Assembly (NCBI RefSeq): GCF_900100195.1
Contig: NZ_FNES01000005.1
Location: 124,001 to 188,000, forward strand
From: Billgrantia gudaonensis
GTDB taxonomy: Bacteria > Pseudomonadota > Gammaproteobacteria > Pseudomonadales > Halomonadaceae
Reading direction: 5' to 3'
Length of the DNA: 64,000 bases
In this document: positions 1 to 9,900 of the stretch, one piece after another
How the letters are laid out: the number at the start of each line of letters is the position of its first letter
How positions within the stretch are numbered: the stretch's first letter is position 1
The notes under the pieces: model-generated
Seen by the model: only the letters and a program-made list of their open reading frames with translations
The model's database searches: none
Told to the model about the DNA's origin: nothing
Position numbers and translations under genes: made by a program

Positions 1-854
1 GCGAGCTGTGACGGCGCCACGTTGGTGACCGCCTTGAACAGACTCTCCAAACGACCGGGGTGCTTGGCTTCCCACTCGGCCAGCATCTCCTTGGCGGCCT
101 GACGTTGCAGGTTGGGCTGGGAACCGCACAGGTTGCAGGGAATGATCGGAAAATCCATCAACCGGGCGAACTCCGCGATGTCCGCTTCGCGACAATAGGC
201 CAGCGGGCGGATCACGATGTTCTTGCCGTCGTCGGAGAGCAGTTTGGGCGGCATCGCCTTGAGGCTGCCACCGAAGAACAGGTTGAGGAACAGCGTCTCG
301 AGGATGTCTTCGCGATGGTGACCCAGCGCCACCTTGGTGGCACCGATCTCCTCGGCGAAGCCGTAGAGCGAGCCGCGCCGCAGGCGTGAACAGAGCGCAC
401 AGGTCGTCTTGCCTTCCGGCGTCTTCTCCTTGACCACCGAGTAGGTGTCGCGCTCGAGGATGTGGTAGTCGACCCCGGTCGATTCCAGGTATTCCGGCAA
501 CACGTGCTCGGGAAAGCCAGGCTGTTTCTGGTCGAGATTGACGGCCGTCAGCGAGAAGTTCACCGGTGCGTTGCGCTGCAGATTGCGCAGAATCTCCAGC
601 ATCGTGTAGCTATCCTTGCCGCCGGACAGGCACACCATCACCTTGTCGCCCTCGCGGATCATGCCGTAATCGATGATGGCATTACCCACCTGGCGGCGCA
701 GGCGCTTCTGCAGCTTGTTGAATTCCCGCCGCCCCTTGGCGCCGAGTCGCGCCAGCGGCGAGCCGCCGTCCGCCGTTTCGGCATGGGAATTGGGGGCGGA
801 TGCGGCATGGTCGGTCTCAGGGGCGAGCGGATCGAAGGTCACGACGTCTTGCAT
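1..854 (-). CDS. ttcA: tRNA 2-thiocytidine biosynthesis protein TtcA (3' end beyond the left edge)
   Basis: ATP-dependent thiolase of the PP-loop family that makes 2-thiocytidine at position 32 of some tRNAs. Reading leftward from an ATG at 854, the protein has a PP-loop SGGKDS at residues 77-82. A cysteine pair sits in [11 protein letters not shown] (C152, C155) and a further pair in CNLCGSQPN (C240, C243), matching the Fe-S and sulfur-transfer cysteines of TtcA. About 284 residues are visible and the frame is still open at base 3, so roughly the last 25-30 residues are missing. The first ~40 residues look like a poorly conserved extension, so a later start is possible. It is the last gene in a row of three minus-strand genes but is separated from the exonuclease gene by 173 bp, so it may have its own promoter. 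Confidence 0.93.
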   Translation of the reverse strand, partial: MQDVVTFDPLAPETDHAASAPNSHAETADGGSPLARLGAKGRREFNKLQKRLRRQVGNAIIDYGMIREGDKVMVCLSGGKDSYTMLEILRNLQRNAPVNFSLTAVNLDQKQPGFPEHVLPEYLESTGVDYHILERDTYSVVKEKTPEGKTTCALCSRLRRGSLYGFAEEIGATKVALGHHREDILETLFLNLFFGGSLKAMPPKLLSDDGKNIVIRPLAYCREADIAEFARLMDFPIIPCNLCGSQPNLQRQAAKEMLAEWEAKHPGRLESLFKAVTNVAPSQL

Positions 855-1027
855 GGTCACGGCGCTGCCAGGGTCGGGTGGATGACGGCCGCCATGCTAC
901 CACTGCCGGCGCCGCCTGGCACGCCGCACGGCGGCCTCTCCAGGGTAATCGTGGGCAGCGATGCCTGCCGGGGACGATCCATCGGCAAGGTCTGCGTGGA
1001 GGTGCCGCGGCCCCTTGCCTGACGGTC

Positions 1028-1657
1028 TCACGCCTCCTGGTGGCGTGCGCCTGCCGTGCGCTCCAGGCGCAGGTACATGAGCGCCGTTGTCACCGCATCG
1101 CCCAGTGCCGTATGACGTCCCATCACCGGCACCCCCAGGGACTTGGCCACGGTCTCGAAGCGCAACCCCGCGGCATCGGCCTCTACGTGGCTGCGCCGCA
1201 GTTGCCGGAAATAGAGCTGGGAGACATCGATGCCGCTATTGGGGAGGTCGAAACCGAAACGCGGGCGCAGCTGACGATCGAGCACGGCCAGAATGAAATC
1301 GAGGTGCCAGCCCAACAGGGGACGATTGCCGATGAAGTCGAGCAGGCGAACCAGCGCTCGCTCGAGTTGCTCGCCATCGTCCAGGTCGACGCCGCGCAGG
1401 CCGTGGATACGAATGGAGTCGCCGGACAGCGTCGCCGGCCGTTGCAGGCGCAGGTCCAGCGACTCACTGGTCAGAACGCGATCGCCGCGCACTTTCACCG
1501 CAGCGATGGCCACGGGCTCGGCAGTGCGGGTATCCACCCCCGTCGTCTCGCAGTCGATGGCAACCAGCTCGTCGCCGGTGTAGGGATGGAACAGCCAGCC
1601 ATACTCGCCGTCCACGTGACGGCGGCGATCGCTGACCCGGCGCAAGGCTCGTAGCAT
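1028..1657 (-). CDS. DnaQ-like (DEDDh) 3'-5' exonuclease family protein
   Basis: Predicted exonuclease of the DNA polymerase III epsilon-subunit superfamily, 209 residues from the ATG at 1657. Exo I is seen in VAIDCETTG (the D and E pair) and Exo III in GRHTALGD, with the His and last Asp of the DEDDh set. An open frame continues upstream to a TTG that abuts the preceding stop, but the ATG at 1657 has an AGGAG about 8 nt before it, so I chose that start. It follows the cNMP/CBS/DUF294 gene closely on the same strand. This pairing, next to a sodium:solute symporter, is a familiar arrangement in gammaproteobacteria. The substrate is unknown; a role in proofreading is not implied. Confidence 0.85.
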   Translation of the reverse strand: MLRALRRVSDRRRHVDGEYGWLFHPYTGDELVAIDCETTGVDTRTAEPVAIAAVKVRGDRVLTSESLDLRLQRPATLSGDSIRIHGLRGVDLDDGEQLERALVRLLDFIGNRPLLGWHLDFILAVLDRQLRPRFGFDLPNSGIDVSQLYFRQLRRSHVEADAAGLRFETVAKSLGVPVMGRHTALGDAVTTALMYLRLERTAGARHQEA

Positions 1658-1726
1658 GCCGATTGGCTCCTCTCGTTCGTCGTTGATGGTGTCGTGGCAC
1701 GCTCGCCATGCGATGCCTGCCGGCAA

Positions 1727-3547
1727 TCAGCTGTATTCCAGGTGATAACGGTGCGAAAGATGTTGCTTGAATTCCTTGACGATATGCAGCGCCTCGCGCA
1801 GCAGATCGCGCTCCAGCGACGACAGTTCCTGCACGACCACCCGGTTGGCATCCTTGCCCTCCAGATCGCCATCGAGCCGGGCCAGCTGCTGCTTGAGGCG
1901 CAGCTCGGTGAACAGCGACAGTGCCTCGCCGAGGTTCTCGGCGGTGCGCTCGTCGAGCCGCCCATCCGCCGCCAGAGCGTCCAGACGCTCCAGCGTCGAG
2001 GTGGGTTCGATGCGCCGCTCCAGCGCCATGGTGCGTACGCCATGGACGATGGGAAAGATCCCGCCCTTCTTGATGTCGATGCCGTGCTGAGGCTTCTTCA
2101 GCGAACCGAACAGCGTCAGCGGGGTGGAAAAGCGCAGCGCAGCACGAGCGAAGTAGGAGAGCAGCAGCTCGTCACGCGAACACTGCTCGAACAGCACGTC
2201 GCGCATTCGGTCGAGCAGCGCCGGATTGCCCGCCACGGCATGGCTGTCGAGCAGGATGGCGAGCTTCATCAGGCTGTCGCCGTCACGTGTCGCCGCCCAC
2301 TTGACGATGCGCTGACGCCACTGCGATTCGGTGCCCACCCACTCGGGGTTGGAGACCATGATGTTGCCGGGGCAGGCAGGATAGCCCAGCTTGATGAGCG
2401 TGTCGGTCAGCGTCCGCATGCACTCGTCGAGGTCGGGCCACTCCAGGTCGTCCTCGAGGATCAGAGCGTTATCCTGATCGGTCTTGAGGATCTGTTCGCC
2501 ACGCCCTTCGCTACCCATGACCACCAGGCAGCTGTGCGAGTGGTAGCGCTGCTCGATCAGGAAATTCCACGCCTTGGACATGATGCGGCCGTTGAGCGCG
2601 GCCAGTAGCTCCATGGCGAAGCGCAGCTTGACTCCCTGAGCCATCAGCGCCTTGACCAGTTCCGGCGTACGGTGGCTGGCGCGGGTCAGGGCTTCCAGGC
2701 TGCCCGCCTGCTCGACCTGCAGGCTGACCACGTAGCTGCGGCTGGAGAAGAAGCTCAGCACGTCGGTGAGTTCGACCACGCCGCTGGGAACCCCCTGCTC
2801 CATCACCACCACGCGCTCCACCTTGTGGCGGGTCATGATCACCAGGGCCTCGAAGAGATACTGTGCCGGCAGGACCGTGACCAGCTCGAAATGCGCCACC
2901 TCCAGCACGGGCCGATCCTGGCTAAGGCCGTCGAGCACCAGGGCATTGAGCAAATCGGTCTTGGTCACCATGCCCGCCCCGTGCGCCCCTTGCACGAGCA
3001 GGCTGTCGGCATGACTGTCGCGCAGGGTGGTCACCGCTTCGGCGATGGTCGCCTCGGGTCCCACGCATAGCGGCTCGCGCATGCACTCGCTGACCTTGGC
3101 CAACATGAAGCCAGCCATGGTCACGCCGCCTTCGGCCCGCTGTTCGGTCAACAGGCGTGTCTTGTGGGCCAGTGTCTGGCGGAAGAACTCGGCAAAGGCG
3201 GGGTAGTCGTCGCACAGCGCCAGGAACAGCGCCTTGGGCAGCAGATAGCAAAGGCTCTCCTGCTCGGCACGGAAACGGTACCGACTCTTGCCGTTGAGGA
3301 TGCTGATGGCACCGAACAGGTCGCCCTGAGTGTAGTGGCCGATACGCTCGCGAGCCCCGGGCAGGGTGGTATCCAGCTCGGCGACTTCTCCCTTGTGGAT
3401 CAGAAAGACGTATTCGCCCGACTGGCCGGTATCGAGAATGATCTCATCGCGGTCGAAGTAGGCCAGATCGACACCGTTGCGTATGCGCTCACGCCCCGCA
3501 TCGTCCAGCAGCGTGAAGGGGGGCTGAGAGAGATCGATGTCCACCAT
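1727..3547 (-). CDS. cNMP-binding/CBS-pair/DUF294 putative nucleotidyltransferase
   Basis: 606-residue multidomain protein. In order: a cyclic-nucleotide-binding-like fold (about residues 20-130, with PGARERIGHYTQGDLFG), a CBS pair (about 150-290), a DUF294 nucleotidyltransferase-like domain containing GSEGRGEQILKTDQDNAL, and a DUF294 C-terminal domain. The G-S-x-x-R-x-E and T-D-Q-D-N residues resemble the GlnD/polymerase-beta-type active site. The start is the ATG at 3547, preceded by GAGGAGAG; ten further upstream codons are open but lack such a site. The architecture suggests a signal-sensing regulator. By position it lies divergent from the symporter operon and is probably tied to acetate uptake, which is inference. 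Enzymatic activity is not shown by sequence. Confidence 0.85.
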   Translation of the reverse strand: MVDIDLSQPPFTLLDDAGRERIRNGVDLAYFDRDEIILDTGQSGEYVFLIHKGEVAELDTTLPGARERIGHYTQGDLFGAISILNGKSRYRFRAEQESLCYLLPKALFLALCDDYPAFAEFFRQTLAHKTRLLTEQRAEGGVTMAGFMLAKVSECMREPLCVGPEATIAEAVTTLRDSHADSLLVQGAHGAGMVTKTDLLNALVLDGLSQDRPVLEVAHFELVTVLPAQYLFEALVIMTRHKVERVVVMEQGVPSGVVELTDVLSFFSSRSYVVSLQVEQAGSLEALTRASHRTPELVKALMAQGVKLRFAMELLAALNGRIMSKAWNFLIEQRYHSHSCLVVMGSEGRGEQILKTDQDNALILEDDLEWPDLDECMRTLTDTLIKLGYPACPGNIMVSNPEWVGTESQWRQRIVKWAATRDGDSLMKLAILLDSHAVAGNPALLDRMRDVLFEQCSRDELLLSYFARAALRFSTPLTLFGSLKKPQHGIDIKKGGIFPIVHGVRTMALERRIEPTSTLERLDALAADGRLDERTAENLGEALSLFTELRLKQQLARLDGDLEGKDANRVVVQELSSLERDLLREALHIVKEFKQHLSHRYHLEYS

Positions 3548-4221
3548 GGCACTCTCCTCAAGAAGCGACGGCCACACGCCGGCGCTGGGGCCGTGTCGAA
3601 GCTGCGTTGCCGCGGGTTTGCTCGTTAACGACTCGATCGCGCGGTCGCAGTGTCGCCAGCGCCCTCCTCCAGCAAGGGAACCGGAGCCGAATCACCCGGT
3701 GCACGGCGGTTCATCAGGGCGACCTGCCAAGTGTTTCCACTGGCAGGGTAGCAAAAGGATCGTGGCAGAGAGTAGCTAGACAATCGTCCTAACGGAGGCC
3801 GCATTAGACGATCGTATTACAAGGCGATCGCTGTGATGACCTGTTTACATCGTCGCCCTATACCATCGTTCAATATTGCTTAACCCTCTTCCCGAAAAGT
3901 CCCATAGCACGCAATAAGCACTTGTTTATAAAGGAATAATATTTTCCGACTTGTATCGATATTCGTTCATGATACCAAAGTCTGGGATTTTTTTTCCGCG
4001 CTCATTGCCCAGTATTGCTAGTGAGTCATGTGAGGCTTTCCCTTGCCGGCCATCGCAAGGAACCGCAGGGATGCCATGACGACTTAGCGGCCTGGCTCGC
4101 CACGTCATGACCGCCTCTTTCATCAATAGAGAGGGCGGCGCGGTGAGCGCAAGACTCCCGCTATACCACCTCCAACTCTCTATGTCGCTTCCAACCTCAA
4201 CAACAAGTGGAGAGCAACAAC
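3548..4221. promoter_or_regulatory. 674-bp divergent intergenic region upstream of the symporter operon
   Basis: No convincing gene lies here; a 66-codon minus-strand frame at 3926-4126 has no recognisable content. The middle (about 3820-4010) is clearly more AT-rich than the surrounding chromosome. It contains recurrent GATCG/ATCGTC motifs near 3780, 3808, 3826 and 3852. The region must hold promoters for the DUF294 gene on the left and for the DUF4212/symporter genes on the right, and is the natural place for CrbR-like or CRP-like control. I could not place a consensus operator with confidence. Confidence 0.5.
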
Positions 4222-4482
4222 ATGGCAGACGAAAAATCCAATGCCGAGGCTTACTGGAAGGCCAACCTCCGCCTGATCGCCGGCTGCATGGTCGTGTGGG
4301 CGGCCGTGTCCTACGGCTGTGCCATTCTGCTTCGCCCCCTGCTCGCCGGCATTCCCATCGGCGGAACCGACCTGGGCTTCTGGTTCGCCCAGCAAGGCTC
4401 CATTCTGACCTTCATCGCCCTGATCTTCTTCTACGCCTGGAAGATGAATCAACTCGACAAAAAATTCGGGCTTGAGGAGTAA
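4222..4482 (+). CDS. DUF4212 sodium/substrate symporter small subunit
   Basis: 86-residue membrane protein with two predicted transmembrane segments (about 15-40 and 52-75) and the family features EAYWKANLRLIAG near the start and TFIALIFFYAWKMNQLDKKFG near the end. DUF4212 proteins are the small partner of VC_2705-type sodium:solute symporters. The start ATG at 4222 follows GTGGAGAG. The symporter gene begins 6 nt after the stop, so the two are translated from one message. Length is typical. Confidence 0.92.
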   Translation: MADEKSNAEAYWKANLRLIAGCMVVWAAVSYGCAILLRPLLAGIPIGGTDLGFWFAQQGSILTFIALIFFYAWKMNQLDKKFGLEE

Positions 4483-4488
4483 GCCAGC

Positions 4489-6270
4489 ATGAGTCAATTC
4501 GCCATCAACGTCCTATTCGTGGGTGCCTCCTTCGCCCTCTATATCGGCATCGCCATCTGGGCGAAGGCCGGCTCGACCAAAGACTTCTACGTCGCCGGTG
4601 GCGGGGTGCATCCGATCACCAACGGCATGGCGATCGGGGCCGACTGGATGTCGGCGGCCTCCTTCATCTCCATGGCCGGCCTGATCGCCGCCGGTGGCTA
4701 TGCCAATTCCACCTTCCTGATGGGCTGGACCGGTGGTTACGTGCTGCTGGCCATGCTGCTGGCCCCCTACCTGCGCAAGTTCGGCAAGTTCACCGTCCCC
4801 GAATTCATCGGTGACCGTTTCTACAGCAAGCAGGCTCGACTGGTGGCGGTGATCTGCCTGATCGTCGCCTCGGTGACCTACGTCATCGGCCAGATGGCGG
4901 GTGCCGGCGTGGCCTTCTCGCGCTTCCTGGAGGTCGACGCGACCACCGGCCTGATCATCGCCGCCGTGGTGGTGTTCTTCTACGCGGTGCTGGGGGGTAT
5001 GAAGGGTATCACCTACACCCAGGTGGCCCAGTACATCGTGTTGATCATCGCCTACACCATTCCCGCCGTATTCATCTCTCTGGAGTTGACCGACAACCCT
5101 CTGCCGCCGCTGGGCCTGTTCTCCGAGCACAGTGAATCCGGCGTGCCGCTGCTGACCAAGCTCAACGAAGTGGTCACCGCGCTGGGCTTCAACGAGTACA
5201 CGGCGGACGTGGACAACAAGCTCAACATGGTGCTGTTCACCCTGTCGCTGATGATCGGTACCGCCGGCCTGCCCCACGTCATCATCCGCTTCTTCACGGT
5301 GCCGAAGGTGGCCGACGCACGCTGGTCCGCCGGCTGGGCACTGGTCTTCATCGGCCTGCTCTACCTGACCGCACCGGCCGTGGCCTCGATGGCGCGCCTG
5401 AACCTGGCCACCACCATCTACCCGGAAATGGCCGGCCAGGTCGAGAACGTCGAGGAGGCGGCAACCAACCCCATCCTCTACGAGAACCGTCCCGAATGGA
5501 TTCGGACCTGGGAAGAAACCGGTCTGATCACCTTCGAGGACAAGAACGACGACGGCCGCATCCAGTTCTACAACGACTCTGCCGACTTCGAAGATCGCGG
5601 CTGGGAAGGCAACGAACTGTCGGTCAACAATGATATCCTGGTGCTGGCCAACCCGGAGATCGCCAATCTGCCCGGCTGGGTCATCGGCCTGATCGCCGCG
5701 GGCGGTCTGGCAGCGGCTCTGTCGACGGCGGCAGGTCTGCTTCTCGCCATCTCCTCGGCGATCAGTCACGACCTGATCAAGGGGTCGATCAACCCCAACA
5801 TCACCGAGAAAGGCGAGTTGCTGGCCGCGCGGATTTCCATGTCCATTGCCATCGTCGTCGCCACTTATCTGGGCGCCAATCCGCCCGGGTTCGCCGCACA
5901 GGTCGTGGCGCTGGCCTTCGGCATCGCCGCCGCCTCGCTGTTCCCGGCGCTGATGATGGGGATCTTCTCCAAGCGGGTGAACAACAAGGGCGCCGTGGCA
6001 GGCATGCTCTCCGGCCTGATCTTCACCCTGGTCTACATCTTCATCTACAAGGGCTGGTTCTTCATTCCCGGGACCAACAACCTGCCGGACACCCCAGAGA
6101 ACTGGGTGCTGGGCATCTCGCCGCTCTCCATCGGTGCGATCGGCGCCCTGGTCAACTTCGGGGTGGCCTTCCTGGTCTCCAATGCGACCGAAGAACCGCC
6201 CCAGGAGATCCAGGATCTGGTGGAAAGCGTCCGCTATCCCAAAGGAGCTGGCTCAGCGGTCGATCACTGA
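4489..6270 (+). CDS. Sodium:solute symporter (VC_2705/ActP-like), probable acetate or small-carboxylate uptake
   Basis: 593-residue member of the SSS family with about 13 hydrophobic segments. Family-typical stretches include GADWMSAASFISMAGLIAAG, VPEFIGDRFY and the SSS signature around STAAGLLLAISSAISHDLIKG. A hydrophilic insert of about 100 residues (roughly 305-400) rich in Asp/Glu separates membrane segments, as in VC_2705-type symporters. It probably couples sodium entry to uptake of acetate or a similar monocarboxylate. Substrate is inferred from the neighbouring CrbS-like kinase, CrbR-like regulator and acs. It forms a two-gene unit with the DUF4212 gene. Confidence 0.9.
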   Translation: MSQFAINVLFVGASFALYIGIAIWAKAGSTKDFYVAGGGVHPITNGMAIGADWMSAASFISMAGLIAAGGYANSTFLMGWTGGYVLLAMLLAPYLRKFGKFTVPEFIGDRFYSKQARLVAVICLIVASVTYVIGQMAGAGVAFSRFLEVDATTGLIIAAVVVFFYAVLGGMKGITYTQVAQYIVLIIAYTIPAVFISLELTDNPLPPLGLFSEHSESGVPLLTKLNEVVTALGFNEYTADVDNKLNMVLFTLSLMIGTAGLPHVIIRFFTVPKVADARWSAGWALVFIGLLYLTAPAVASMARLNLATTIYPEMAGQVENVEEAATNPILYENRPEWIRTWEETGLITFEDKNDDGRIQFYNDSADFEDRGWEGNELSVNNDILVLANPEIANLPGWVIGLIAAGGLAAALSTAAGLLLAISSAISHDLIKGSINPNITEKGELLAARISMSIAIVVATYLGANPPGFAAQVVALAFGIAAASLFPALMMGIFSKRVNNKGAVAGMLSGLIFTLVYIFIYKGWFFIPGTNNLPDTPENWVLGISPLSIGAIGALVNFGVAFLVSNATEEPPQEIQDLVESVRYPKGAGSAVDH

Positions 6271-6316
6271 ATCATAATTCCACCCCGTCGCCATCGCGGC
6301 GCCGGAACCAACCGTT

Positions 6317-6344
6317 CATCGGGCTTCCCTCGGGAAGCCCGATG
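6317..6344 (+). terminator. Perfect 13-bp inverted repeat after the symporter gene
   Basis: Left arm 6317-6329 and right arm 6332-6344 are exact reverse complements (CATCGGGCTTCCC) with a 2-nt centre. The hairpin lies 46 nt after the symporter stop and 20 nt before the next start. No T-tract follows, so it is either a weak or partial terminator or a message-stabilising hairpin between the symporter and the following gene. Confidence 0.6.
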
Positions 6345-6364
6345 GCTGTCAGGAAGCTCCTATC

Positions 6365-6886
6365 ATGATTTGGCATTTGATTGCGGCGGTCTTCGCCGGA
6401 CTTGGCGCGGCGGGCATCGGCCTGTTGCTTCGTACGCTCTCCGCCAAGCGGCTGCCACGCTGGATCGTTCCGGTCTGCGCCGGGCTCGGCATCCTCGGCT
6501 ACCAGATCCACCACGAATACACCTGGTTCGAGCACAAGCGCGCGCAGTTGCCCGACTCGGCGCGGGTGGTCGACACCGAACAGAGCACCGCCTTCTGGCG
6601 CCCCTGGACCTTCCTCGCGCCTTTGACCACGGCCTTCACGGTGGTCGATGAACAGAGCCTGGCGAGCTCGCAGAGCGAAGCCGACGACCAGCGGCTGGTC
6701 GAGTTCATTCTCTACCGCTTCGAGCGGGAGTACGTCGAGCGGTTCTCCCATCAGGCCTACCTGATGAACTGCACGACCCGGGAACTGGTCCCGCTGGAGG
6801 GAGAGTCGCGCACCCCCCGGACCGATCGACTGCGCCGTCTCGACGACTCGAACCCGCTGTTCGGCGCCGTGTGCACCGACGCCTGA
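6365..6886 (+). CDS. Small membrane-anchored protein of unknown function
   Basis: 173 residues, not recognised. An N-terminal hydrophobic segment (about 3-24), a short basic loop (RTLSAKRLPR) and a second hydrophobic segment (about 33-50) precede a soluble part of about 120 residues that is mixed charged, with a Cys near residue 145. The likely topology is two membrane passes with the C-terminal domain on one face. It is placed between the symporter and the SSS-domain histidine kinase, about 100 bp before the kinase start, so a role in the same sensing or uptake system is plausible but unproven. Confidence 0.7.
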   Translation: MIWHLIAAVFAGLGAAGIGLLLRTLSAKRLPRWIVPVCAGLGILGYQIHHEYTWFEHKRAQLPDSARVVDTEQSTAFWRPWTFLAPLTTAFTVVDEQSLASSQSEADDQRLVEFILYRFEREYVERFSHQAYLMNCTTRELVPLEGESRTPRTDRLRRLDDSNPLFGAVCTDA

Positions 6887-6983
6887 GAGACACCGCGGCC
6901 TTACCGCCCGACCTGGCGATGCCACCAGATGCCGAGGCCCCCCGCCTTGCCCTAGAATGGGCACAGACACAGGGGGAGTTCGC

Positions 6984-9900
6984 ATGTTCGCTGGCTGGCT
7001 ACTGATCGCCGTATCGCTGCTCTACATCGCCGTGCTGTTCACCATTGCCTGGCGCGGCGACCGTCGTGCCCGGGAGCATGGTGCCAGCCGTCGGCGACCA
7101 GTGATCTACAGCCTGGCGCTGGCCATCTACTGCACCTCCTGGACGTATTACGGCGCCGTCGGCCAGGCGGCCACCGCCGGCTGGTCTTTCGCCAGCATCT
7201 ACGTGGGGCCGATCCTGACGTTCCTGCTGTTCTGGCCGGTACTGGCCAAGATGATTCGCGTCGCCAAGCGACAGAACATCACCTCCATCGCCGATTTCAT
7301 CGCCTCGCGCTACGGCAAGGCACAATCGCTGGCCGCCTTCGCCAGCCTGGTGGCCCTGATCGGCACCCTGCCCTACATCGCTCTGCAGCTGAAGGCCGTG
7401 GCGGTCTCCTTCGACATCCTGACCGGCAACGGCGAAGTGGGGCCAACGCCGCTGTTCACGGACACCGCCTTCTTCGTGGCCATGGTGATGGCCGCTTTCG
7501 CCATCCTCTTCGGCACTCGCCATACCGACGCCACCGAGCACCACGAAGGGCTCATCCACGCCGTGGCTTTCGAGTCGCTGGTCAAACTCCTGTCATTCCT
7601 GCTGCTCGGCGCTTTCGTCACCTGGGGCATGTTCGACGGACTGGGCGACCTGCTGGGACAGGCAGACACTCAGCTCGAACTGCAGCGCCAGCTCGCCGAC
7701 CAGGATTTCGGCCAGAGCTTCTGGGCACAGACCCTGCTGGCGATGCTGGCCATTCTCTGCCTGCCCCGCCAGTTCCACGTCGCCGTGGTGGAGAACACCC
7801 ACCGCGACGATGCCACCAAGGCACGTTGGCTCTTCCCGCTCTATCTGCTGGCCTTCGCCTTCTTCGTCGTTCCGCTGGCGGCCGCAGGGCTGTCCCTGTT
7901 CCCCGATGGCAGCGTGGAGCCCGATACCTTCGTGCTGGCCATTCCCATGGCCTCGGGCAACGAGTGGCTCACCCTGCTCACCTTCATCGGCGGCTTCTCT
8001 GCCGCCACGGGCATGGTGATCGTGGCCACCGTGGCAGTGTCGATCATGATCTCCAACGAGATCGTCATTCCGGCGCTGTTCCGACTGCGTTGGCTGGATG
8101 CCCGGCCCCGCGACTACGGACGCCTGGTGCTGCGTGCCCGGCGCATCACCATCGGCGTGATCCTCGGTCTCGCCTACGGCTTCTACCAGATGGTCGCCGA
8201 GTTCGGCTCGCTGGCCTCCATCGGCATGCTCTCCTTCGCCGCAGCGGCCCAGTTCGCCCCGGCGCTGATCGGCGGCCTCTACTGGAAGCGCGGCAACCGC
8301 ATGGGCGTAGTGGCCGGCATGAACGCCGGTTTCGCGATCTGGGCCTATAGTCTGCTGATGCCGGCGATGATCAACGCTGGCGTGCTACCCAACGACTGGC
8401 TCGACGGCGGCCCCTTCGGGGCAGCCTGGCTCACCCCCACCGCCCTGTTCGGGCTCAACGTGGGCGACTCCTTCACCCACGGCGTGATGCTGTCGCTGGG
8501 GCTCAACCTGTTCTTCTACATCTTCGTGTCGCAGGTCACCGCTCAGCGGGTCGTCGAGCGCATCCAGGCCTCGCTGTTCGTCGACAGCGTGGAGACCCGC
8601 CAAACCTCGGTGAATCGCCCCTGGACCGGGGCCACCACGGTGGGGGACCTCAAGGTGTTGTGCGAACGCTTCCTGGGCGCCGGTCAGGTGGCCCGCGCCT
8701 TCGAAGACTACGCGCGGCGCAGCGGTCAGCGTCTCGACGAGAGCGCCCGCGCCTCCATCGACGTCATTCAGTTCACCGAACGCTTCCTGGCCTCGGTGCT
8801 CGGCGCCTCGTCGGCACGCATCGTGGTCAACTCGGCACTGCAGGGGCGCGGCATCGGCATCTCCGACGTCATCTCCATCGTCGACGAAGCCTCCCAGGTG
8901 CTGGAATTCAACCGTGCCCTCCTTCAGGCCACCATCGAGAACATCAGCCAGGGCATCAGCGTGGTCGACCAGAACCTGCGCCTAGTGGTGTGGAACCAGC
9001 GCTACCTGGAGCTGTTCCGCTTTCCCGACCATCTGATTCGCGTCGGCGCGCCCATCGACAAGATCTTCCGCTACAACGCCCACAACGGCGAATACGGTCC
9101 CGGCGACCCCGAGGAACACGTCCGCCTGCTCCTCGACAACATTCGCGAAGGTCAACCCCACCGTTACGTGCGCTACCGCCAGGATGGCAGCGTGCTCGAA
9201 GTGCAGGGCAATCCCATGCCCGGCGGCGGCTTCGTCTATACCTACCTGGACATCACCCAGCAGAAGCGCATCGAGGAAGCGCTGATCCGCTCGGAGAACA
9301 ACATCCGCATCTACACCGACAACGTGCCGGCGCTGATCGCCTACTTCGACAAGGAGTGCCGCTACCTCTTCACCAACCGCGCTTACGAGCAGGCCTTCGG
9401 CATCGACCGCAACGAAGTGATCGGCAAGCACGTCGATACGGTGATCACCGGCGAGATGGCTCGCGAGCGAGCCCCCTGGATTCGCCGCGCTCTCGCCGGC
9501 GAGCGGGTCAGCTTCGAGGTCTCCATGGGCAGTGGCGATGCCATTCGCTACATGCTGGTCACCTATACGCCGCACTTTGGCGACAGCGGAGCCATCCTCG
9601 GCTTCTTCTCCCTCTACCAGGACATCACCGAGCGCCGCCTGGCGGAGTTCGCCCTCAAGGAGACCAACGAAACCCTCGAAGAGCGTGTCCGCGAGCGCAC
9701 CCAGGCGCTCTCCGAAGCCAATGCCGCCCTACGCCAGGAGAACCGCGTACGTGCCGAGGCCGAACAGGCGCTGCGCCAGGCCAAGCAGGTCGCCGAGGAC
9801 GCCAATGCCTCCAAGACCCGCTTCCTGGCCGCCGCGAGCCACGACCTGCTGCAGCCGCTCAACGCGGCGCGACTGTTCACCTCGGCGCTCTCCCCCGAGG

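Noticed and set aside
3830..3855. CRP-like site TGTGATGACCTGTTTACA
   Set aside because: The right half does not match TCACA at the required spacing.
3926..4126. 66-codon minus-strand frame in the symporter upstream region
   Set aside because: No ribosome site, no recognisable content, and it covers the AT-rich control region.
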